Source: Siphonodentalium dalli
Lineage: Eukaryota > Mollusca > Scaphopoda > Gadilida > Siphonodentaliidae
Direction: 5' to 3'
Assembly (NCBI GenBank): GCA_032622095.1
Contig: CP136063.1
Location: 177,797,956-177,861,955, forward strand
DNA length: 64,000 nucleotides
Part shown: piece after piece, positions 14,601-25,000 of the stretch
Layout of the letters: the number at the start of each line of letters is the position of its first letter
Position numbering within the stretch: position 1 is the stretch's first letter
Notes under the pieces: generated by a model
Database searches by the model: none
The model's input: only the letters and a program-made list of their open reading frames with translations
Told to the model about the DNA's origin: nothing
Translations under genes and position numbers: made by a program

Positions 14601-16026
14601 TCCTTCGATCGTCAGTAATGATATGAACCAACATGATCACCAAATCTCTGATTAGGCATACTGTGATGCCAATCAGTCATTCAATTTGAACATCATTATC
14701 CGCCAAATCGAAATATGCTGAAAAGTAAGGGCAAAACTCTGAAGATATTGACTAAGTCTATCACAGGAGCTCAGTGTCGGTATACGCTGTGTTCAGTCAA
14801 CGGCTGGAAACGCAATGAGGTACTGCCAGTCAGGGTGCGCGCTGGACCAAAATTTACTTTTGCCAAATGAAAATATTTTTTGCCAAATTCAATTAGAATT
14901 TGCCAAATGTTATCCCTGATAGCATCATTTTCTGCAACCTTGATTGAGTTTTATATTTTGACACTCGCGGTTTGAACGACGTTTGATATCGGCAGGAAAG
15001 CAGTTAGTTAATAATTATACTCGCATATCTGATTTTCTATTGTGATAATAATGCTACCAGATTAATGGAGATTAATGGAGGTGTAGTAGTTTCCTAAAAT
15101 TAATAGTATTGATTGACTGATATTTTTCAACTTTATTGAGGAATTAAAAAGTGACTTGCCAAAACTTTTGCCAAATGAAAATATTTTTTGCCAAATGTGA
15201 ATTGTTTTTGCCATTGGCAAATCTGGCAAGTGGCAGTGCGAACCCTGCTGCCAGTCCATGAAGTTGACAATGGGTTAAGATGTCATGCCATCCGTTTAGC
15301 CAATAAGCTGGTGGATTGGGCAAAGCACATGGTACAACTCAGGTGTCTGGACCCATTTTCTGGTTAATTCATTCTGATTAGAGGTGACGCTTTGGACTAT
15401 GCCATATTTGAAGCCAGATGATAGCTTCAAACTCTACATTATTTTAAAGAATGGAAGAATGGATCCATTCTCTGAAATAATGTCCAGTTTTCATCCATTA
15501 TGCTATACTTACAGAAGGTAAATACTCAACTAAAACATTGTTTTGACCAACAAAAAAAAAACCACTTGAGACGACATCTATGACTGAACTATGGGTAGCA
15601 TGGTTAAAATAGTGTCGGTCGGGAAAACCGAACCACACTTTTTCTCTATGACCTTATGGAAGTTCATGTAACTGTTCATTATATGTACTGGTAGTATCCA
15701 ATCCCAGAAGACCAGAATTATGCTTTCATTTCATTCCACAGATGGAAAGTGAAATATCATTTTCAAACAATTCAAAAATAACTACTTCTTCCGTTTACAC
15801 AGTAAATGTAAAATTTTGCTGAGACAAACGCTAACATGAACCACTCTGCACTCCATCAAAATATCATCATTCAATCAATGTTATAAGTCGTTATAAGTAA
15901 TACAAGCGCTATAACTAGTATTAACTTTCATAATTGGTTTTAACCCTTGAGTGCCAGGGGCCGATCTCATCGGCCCTAAACCTACAAAATAAGTCTGTTA
16001 AAGAATATAAGAATAAATTATTAAAA

Positions 16027-16065
<39 letters not shown>

Positions 16066-19000
16066 TTAGGCCAATGCATTCTCTTATATATGCTCGCCTC
16101 GCATATATAAGAGAATGCATTGGCACAGGGTATATGGGTTGACACAAAAATCGACCTGGCACTCAAAGGGTTAAATTTTTGAAAATGTAATAGGAAAAAT
16201 ATTAATACTCACTTATCTTGAACAAATCTGCAAGACAAAAATAAAAGTCACAATATTTAGCAAGTACATTCTAATACTAGAAATATATTCACCATTAATG
16301 CACTTCATGCAGAATGGACATTCTTATGGAAACAGACCAAAGATGGACATTTCTAGTGGACTATAATTTTATCATAAAAGCAAAAGCAAATCTAACTAGA
16401 GGTGTGACTGTCCCAATGGGACTAAGGATACCCCCACCGTGTTTTTTAAAATACTAAGATGTTTCACATGTCAGTAAACATTTAGTTAAAATAATAAAAT
16501 AACAGTTCCCATTGCAGGTGCACAAACCTAACTGTAATTATGCATTTTGCAAAAATGTTCTAAGTCGAAAAAGGTGAATAACTCCACAAAAAAAGTCAGA
16601 CAGACATCATAATCGCAGGTGCATATGTTCCCATGGTGGTTGATGCCTGTGCCGAGTTTCACAGAAATTGATCAAAAAACGACTGAGAAAAACTCCGGAC
16701 AAATTTGTGTCCACGGACGGACGACGGACAGACGGACGGACAAGCTGACTCCAGTATACCCCCCCTAACTTCGTTGCGGGGGGTATAATAAATAAATAAA
16801 CAAGCTTGCACTTTTATTTGGAACATGACAGTAGGTATCCACTAAATGCACCATCACATAATAGACTCTAAATAATGCCATGAATCTCTACTCTGGCTAC
16901 GCATGTAGAGATCATATTCCGGCTGCACAAAACCTGGGAACTTTTTGATGTTCTGACCAGTGTGTTTTGACGGGGAACATTATAACATCAAAACAATAAT
17001 GCAGGTAATATAATTCTTTGTTAATACCTGTTCCTTAATATTAATGTATTCCACAGTATGTGAAGGTCCAAGCTTGAAATTACATGATATAGGCAAGTTT
17101 CATTACTTTTCGCTCTTTGTTGCTTATAATCATTAAAAAGGTAATCTATTTTATTCCTAAATTATGCAATCTCGAGCTGGGATCTTGAAATCATGCAAGT
17201 GAGTGGTTTCTAATATTATTTTCTAATTCTGTGGCACACGTCATTGAAGCATTCCATCTCTGTGTTGGCTAGCTCTGGGTTTATTTTCAGTTGCCTGTGG
17301 CCATTATTTCCAAAACATATATACAGTAATGCTCTAATTAATCGACCTCTTAACCAAAGCAGAATTATGGGTAACTTTTCAGGATTTAGTCGGAAATATG
17401 GCTTGTTGCCATTCATCGGAAAGCTCTCGGCTCTTATATAGAGCATTACTGTATATATCCATAAAAAGTTAGTTGATTGATTTCTTATGATTTATTTCGT
17501 TAAAAATCACCCAAATAAGTATCATTGAAACATTTTTTATTGAGTTTGCAGACACAAAACATAGCATGTTTAACATGTGGTTACACATTACAGTAATGAA
17601 ACAGAAACGTGAACTGGGAAACAGGTATCTGTTCTGCGTAGTTTGCCTAAAATTGTACCAGTTATTTTGTATTGATGATAATTTTTCCAACATATCAAAT
17701 GAGAATAAAAAAGTTGCATGCCAGATGTGCACACACAGGGTTTCGGGGCCTGAGAAACGGGAAATTGAATTTGTGTGGACCAGCCAAGTCTGTTATAATT
17801 TAGTAGAAGTCAATTGTAATTATTCTGACTTACTCCACATATGCACCCAGATTCATCAGTTTTCTGACTTCATCACAGATGGTGCTGTTACCAGGACAGT
17901 GTGGCAATCCGAAAACACCTGTAATTCAACAAAAAATCCTCGTCACAGTGTAGAATATAAACATGTGGATTTAAGAAATATTTTGTCCAATACTGGTACA
18001 TTGTTTATGTAATTATTATATTATTAATTCAGATAGGATCTATCAGCTGCGTGGCAGCATTTAATAAATTAAAATAGGCTTTATTATGAGATTCCAGGTA
18101 ACTGAACACTATCATTTTTATACATGTATGTCGATTACTTGCAGTACCTTTCATTGTGGGAATCTTATCAGCATGTTTTTTGACAGGTCTAATTAAAATT
18201 AGACTCTCGAAACAAGCTACGCATTACATAGTACAAACAAAATAACGGGGAATTCAATTATTTCCAAGAAGCATTGCGTCAGTGTCAGCTAATCACAACA
18301 TTTAAGATTAAATGCTGAAGCCAATCAGGTGATTGTTGAAATTTCTATCAAGTGACATGTTGATTCGCACATAGCTAAAAATAGTGCAATAAATATTCTG
18401 TAACATTGATAATTTCACACAGTGTTCACAAATTTAGATATTATGACAACTAATTAATGAAATATTAAAAAGCATCTATGAAGAGTCTAGAATTGACCAA
18501 AAATACCTAATAAGGAAAATTGAATTAAGTACTTCTCAGAATTTCAAAAATTCACACCCTGTTTTGTTATTTGCAAAAAACGAAACCGAAAGGTGATATC
18601 TGTCAATCGTAAAGCTATTTGTGCACTATGACATCATACTGCTGGGGTTACATGCAGAAGCTATTTATAGATTTTAATTAGAACTGGTTTTTTGAGTATT
18701 ACATGTAGTTCTGTCTGAATGAAGAGCTGACATATACATTGTTACTAGTTCAGATATAGTGTTTTCTGATGTGGCACAACCAATGTGGTTGCAGAATAAT
18801 GGCGTTTTCAGCAATGATAGTTGAATATAATATTCTTCGAGCAAACATACCATCTGAATGTTGAACAAGCAGTCACTGATGGTGGTATGCCCCGCCTAGG
18901 TGGGCAAATTTGGGAATGTGCATTTTTGAAATATGCTAAAAAATTAATTGAAATCAGTTAATATTTGTTTGAGATTGGTTAATATTTGTTTTAGTTCAGG

Positions 19001-22000
19001 CTTAAAATTTAAATTGCAACACCAAAAAATTTCAATCAAAGGGCCATAAACTTTCTAAAAATGTATGGCTGGGCCTAGTTTGCGAATTCATTTCAGAAAC
19101 TCCTTTTGAGAACTCATATACCAAGAATCTTTTAAAACCGTTGATAATTGTTTGAAATAACCCCCGGACAACTTTTCATGGGTGCTGAATGCCAAAAAAT
19201 TTAAATCAAAGGGCCATAACTCTGGTGAAAATATCCGGGCAAACATTTTTCAGATATTCCCCTTGTGAACTCATATACCAAAAATCTTTGAAATCTGTTG
19301 ATAATTGTTCGAAATAACGCACAGACAACTTTTTGGGATGGCTAGACGGATCGATGGCTCAAAAGACGGACGGAACCCATTGCTATTTCCTCCACCGACA
19401 ATTTTTCAGACATGGGATAATTATCAGTTTGAAACACTGAAATAAGAACACAAAATAAATTCCGTAGGTGAAATATCGGCCATTATAAATTGACATGAGA
19501 ATAGTATATTTATAGAAAACATGCATTTACTCACCCTGATGTTGACCTCCTACAGAGATGAGATTTCTCATTGGAGGATTTGGACACCTCTGTGCGACAG
19601 CTCGCCTAAAGAAGAAGTGAGATATGTAGTAGGATTAACCATTTCTTTATATATAAATGGATTTCTTCTTCCACAAAGTTATAAAAGTACACATTGGAAT
19701 TGTCCATTAGTCATCTGGAGGGATGTTCAGGTAATAAAAACAGACAACAGATAATACAAGTGCAGAAGAAGTTACATTCATTGGTGAGAAATGTTCAGAT
19801 AATAAGTTCAGCAAACGATCTATCATTTGTTGAACTTATTATCTGAACATTTCTTAAGAGAACTACTCGTCAATGAGTCGTCAATGAGTCCTTAGTATAG
19901 AATGGGTTAAGCTAACTCTATCAAAAGTGAAGTGTGCTTAGGCATAATCTTCTGGGAAGTATCTATAGGCATCAGCCTCAAATCAACATTGTTTTTAGTT
20001 ACTTTTTCCCTTCAGTTCAGTTTCTATAAATTGCATAATCAAGGTGACTAATGGGTCAACGTCAACTGGGGAACTGCAGTTATCTGATCCTAGGTCCCCA
20101 ATAACTGCTTCATTTCTGTCCTGTGTTTTTCTTTCAATTTTAACTCACTAACTTGTCATAGTAAAGGCCTCAATGTCATATCACTGATCAAAGTATCTAA
20201 TGTGTATTATATTTTCATTTCACAACTATTTGCTTTAAGAGTGGTTTTCTTGCTTCAGTGGGCATGAACAAATTCTCATTTCTTATCGAAATGGCCACGT
20301 ATTGATCAGAATGGAACATTGAGATGTCCCTCAACATCGCTGTTCTATCACATATTGGATGAGTTGAACTGTTGAATATTATCTCATTACTCACAAGAAC
20401 TGCCCACCCTGTGAGAATCCAATGGAGTTGTAACCATTCTTCAACTTCGGGTCACTTGCCAGCTTAGCACAAACCATAGTTACTTGGTCATTCACATTCT
20501 TGAAGAAGCCATTCAATGTGTCCTATGATAATATATTATAAATATATAAATATTTTTATAGACAAACATCTGTAACTTTTAGCCTTTATCTTGAGTCTCT
20601 ATTGAGTTACAGTAATGCCCTAAATAATCGACTCCTAAACCACAGCAGAATTATGGGTAACTTTTCAGGATTTAGTCGGAAATATGGCTTGTTGCCATTC
20701 ATCAGAAAGCTCTCAGAAATATGGCTTGTTGCCATTCATCAGAAAGCTCTCAGTGAGAGCTTTCCGATGAATGGCAACAAGCCATATTTCCGACTAAATC
20801 CTGAAAAGTTACCCATAATTCTGCTGTGGTTAAGGAGTCAATTATTTAGGGCATTACTGTACAACTGTTACATCATATCATGACATGCTCCTCCATGTCA
20901 TGCAATACCTGCGAGTTAGGGCTTCAGTTGCCATAACCCTTTCATGCAGGAGCTGCGCAGGTACAGCATTAAAGATCATGTGCATTATCTTATATATGCA
21001 AGTCTCACACAGGGAGCCTCGTATATATATAAGAGAATGAACTGGCTTACAAGGCCAAGGTAAATATTGTTGGGCCACTGTATTCTCTTATATATGCAAG
21101 GCTCCTTATGGGAGACTCACATACCGTATATAAGAGAATGCATTGGCACAGGGTTTTCCCAAAATTTCAGGCAGCTCCAGTCATTGAAGTGTTAAGACTG
21201 TAATGATTGACTCAATACTCCCTATATCAAGTAACTATGGAACACTAGATAGAATGGTCAATGGCTGACTCAACACTGCCTCTATCAAGTAACTATATAC
21301 AACTGTAGACAGAATAATCCAGACAAATACATGTATTTAATCTGATAATGTGATTATTTACCTTTTCAGGTATATAAACAGATCACTCCAAGGATGTCTG
21401 ATCAATATAAATTAAATAATTGGCATTTTTTAACTGTATTTATCGCCGTGCGGGATAGCGTCACTAAATTCCCCCTCTGAGCACCTCATTCTGCAAATGT
21501 CAGACACACTATTATATATTTCAAGGCTTGCTGAAACCTTGAATATTTCTTTAAAAAACTGTTTTTGTAGTCAGCTCAATCGTATACATTGTATATGCTA
21601 ATGCCCTAAATAATTGACTCCTTAACCGCAGCAGCATTATGGGTAACTTTTCAGGATTTAGTCGGAAATATGGCTTGTTGCCTTCATCGGAAAGCTCTCA
21701 CTGAGAGATTTCCGATGAATGGCAACAAGCCATATTTCCAACTAAATCCTGAAAAGATACCCATAATTCTGCGGTGGTGAAGGAGTCAATTATTTAGGGC
21801 ATTACTGTAATTTGATAGTATATATTCAATCCTTCAAGTTTTGCTGGCTAACCTTTATCATGTTACTTCCTATCTCCAATGACCTCACATAGACTCCAGG
21901 AACATTTGCTTCAATAAACTTCTGTATACTGCCCATACTTAGTGGATTACAGCAGCTGTCACCTGCAAAATAAAAGCTTATAACATGAATAATCACAATC

Positions 22001-25000
22001 CTAGCCCAATACAAACAACTCTCCAATAACTAAAACCACAATCCTAGCCCAATACAAACAACTCTCCAATAATTAACTTTATCTACGAACATATCAACCC
22101 AGATATTTTCCGTTTATTCTTTAAACTCAAAATCAACAAATAAATAAGTCTCACCTTTGCAGTTTCGGGCTCCCCAAACACAATGTTAGTCGTCAGTTGG
22201 AATTAGCATATGCAAATTCTTATACTGAAAAAGTTTCTGTTTCTGGAAGCTGGAACACTGACTCAGTTTAAATTACAAACAATTTGACAATTGTGTACCG
22301 TACATATCCACAATTTGAAACTTAGCCCTTCCATGACTGGATTTTCAGGCAATTTTGCAAAATCCCTGTGCCAATGCATTCTCTTATTATATGAGTCTCC
22401 CATAGGGAGCTTGCATATATACGAGAATACATACTCTCTGTGGGATCATGACTCGGATATATAAGAGAATGTACTGGCGCAGGATCCTTCCATGACTGGA
22501 TTTTCAGGCAATTTTGCAAAACCCCTGTGCCAATGCATTCTCTTATATACTAGTATGAGTCTCCCATAGGGAGCTTGCATATATACGAGAATACATACTC
22601 TCTGTGAGACCATTACTCGGATATATAAGAGAATGTACTGGCACAGGATCTTTAATACTGCACCAGCGGAACTCCCGTCATGAAAGGGTTAATTTTTAGC
22701 TGAGTTCCAGCGACCCATTCAGTGTAGTATATGGAAAACTATTCCATGTCTCTTTGAATGGGTGGCTGTAACTCAGCTCATACATTTTTAAATCATATTA
22801 TACACTTTATGCAACTATTGAACAAATAGTACAAAAAAGATTAATAAAATAAAAAAAAAAAAAAGTAATCACAATGTTTCCTGGGATGTTTCATTTATCA
22901 TGTTTGGAATCTTTTTAGAACTAAATCTGACAGACTGTATTAGTTTTGGCATTGTGTAGTGTCTAATACAAAACTCCTTGCAATGAGCATCTGGGCATAA
23001 TTATTATGGGAGGCTAAATTCACATTCAATGATTAAACATTTTGCATAACATAATTCCATTATGCTTATTTTAAGCATTAATTCCATTATCTTAGGTAAG
23101 GAAACTGCACAACCTCAATCGTAATAGAATATTGGTTTAGGCTAAGAGATATAAAGTAATGCCCTAAATAATCGACGCCTTAAATCCTGAAAAATTACCC
23201 ATAATGCTACTGTGGTTAAGATTATTTAGGGCATTACTGTATGATTTTAAGCACAATATAGCCAATTACTCTTACATGTAAGGCAGTCTGATCAAAACCA
23301 GACTCGAACCAGTTTCGCAGTACAGAGTCTGGCAAATTTAGCTTGATATGGTAATATGCAAGGCATATACATGTAGAACGACCCCAGTATGATGTTAAGC
23401 AGAAGAATCGTGTGAAGGATCGTGTAAACAGTCATGATTAAAACCTACATGTACACGTATGTACCTATGGTGCTTATTTGGACGCCTACGTACAGTAATC
23501 CCCTATATATTCGACTCCTTAAAGTGATGTGAAACACTCTGATAGTGTGATCAAATAGAAATGGAGTATAATCTTGTTCAAAGTAGTTATTTTTACAAAT
23601 ATTATATCCAAATTGACAACACACACCGTCATTCTAATATATTAATTAAATGCAGTGACTGCAGATGGCGAAATCGTTTTCGTTAGTTTATCACCGATAG
23701 AAGCGTCCCGATTCCAGTAGTAAATATTTACAATTTAGCGTAGTTCAGACAATGTTTTCTATGGAGTTGTACGGCCGATCTGCTTGAGAGTTTTGGTGAT
23801 GTTAGTAGAATGCTACATTCCTTCAGTTGGCATAGCACCTGAATACTAACTTATCAGTTTCACACACCCGAACAAGTACATAATATGTCTTTAACCACAG
23901 CAGAATTATGGGTAACTTTTCAGCTTGTTGCCATAATTCTGCTGTGGTTAAGGAATCGATTATTTAGGGCATTACTGTATATTAATTTCTGGAAGTCACA
24001 AATGCAAAAATAATTCAATTTTCTTTTAGATTCACCTGCTGATTCAATCTAATGAATCATTAGCCCAATTAACAGGCAAGATTTCAGGTGAGTCAAACAT
24101 TGGTACTTGCAATTTCTTCTAAAGTATATACTAGTACCATATCACAACAACTGCTCCCTCACAATATTTAACACATGGGAGTGGTCCACTTTGCTATCAA
24201 AATTAACATACATGTATTGACCTACTTATCATTTTATTGAAAGGGATTCATTTCAAATCGTGTTCACAATTTCAACTTTTTTGGTTATATTAAGGCCATG
24301 GTTAATTAAATGTGAACACAACTACAAAATTTACCATGGACAGCGAGAAAGTAAACCTGGAGAGACTAGTTTTTCAATCAGGGTAACAATTTTAAGGAAT
24401 AGTTTCCCATCGGATGTAGTTTGAACTGGAAAGTCTAAATGTCTTCAAAAACAGTCTAGATAATTTTCTATAAAAGACCAGATCTATGTGGGAGGGGCAT
24501 CCTCCTGCAGTGGAAATTTTGGAAAATTGAACCCATCAAGAGCGATTCTGGAGCATATTTGTGTAATATCTGCGCGTATAATAGAGAGGTAATAAACTGA
24601 TGTTTTGGACTTTATCTACCGATTATGTGAGGATATATGGCATGGCAGTGTTTGTCTTCGTACATGTACATACCCATGTACTAATGTTTTGTCCATGTAT
24701 GGTCCCATGTGTAGTACCGACTCAGATATAAATAAAGTACAATGATAAAACCTGGACATTCTCTGCTTATTATATCCCTTTGCAATCTTATGTATATACA
24801 CTCAAACTTGTCATCTTATTGGCTGAAGTGGGGTATATTACCTGTAATTATAAATTTCATTGCATATAGCCCATTACCGTTAGATATATATACATGTACA
24901 TGTAGAAAATGATATGTAAAGCTTGGAATGTCCTGCGTATTTATTTTCCTATAATATATTATATACATGCACAAACTTGCAATCTGTATTTGACTTATTT

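Larger units (their letters stand above)
11657..17833 (-). other. PPT1: PPT1 intron 5
   Basis: 6.2 kb, the longest PPT1 intron. Carries family F (11972-12976), family A (13706-13890), a 417-bp hAT MITE (14831-15247), a piggyBac-like MITE (15940-16174), family F (16395-16789) and family B (17322-17453). 13900-14820 and 15256-15930 hold nothing recognised. Confidence 0.85.
19606..20394 (-). other. PPT1: PPT1 intron 3
   Basis: Contains a family J MITE (19635-19910), an internal fragment of family A (about 19935-20100) and a 137-bp repeat (20102-20238) shared with TMEM65 intron 2. Confidence 0.85.
20523..21852 (-). other. PPT1: PPT1 intron 2
   Basis: Mostly repeats: family B at 20608-20861 and 21595-21809, family C at 20935-21195 and a family A fragment at about 21445-21530. 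Confidence 0.85.

Noticed and set aside
15921-16166. Minus-strand frame with a long poly-phenylalanine run
   Set aside because: Created by the 32-base A-run inside a MITE.
17566-18012. 148-codon plus-strand frame
   Set aside because: It lies antisense to PPT1 exon 5. The minus strand has a clear conserved exon here, so the plus frame is chance.
23290-23345. CTCGAACCAG considered as a tRNA T-arm
   Set aside because: No acceptor stem or A-box at the right distance on either strand.
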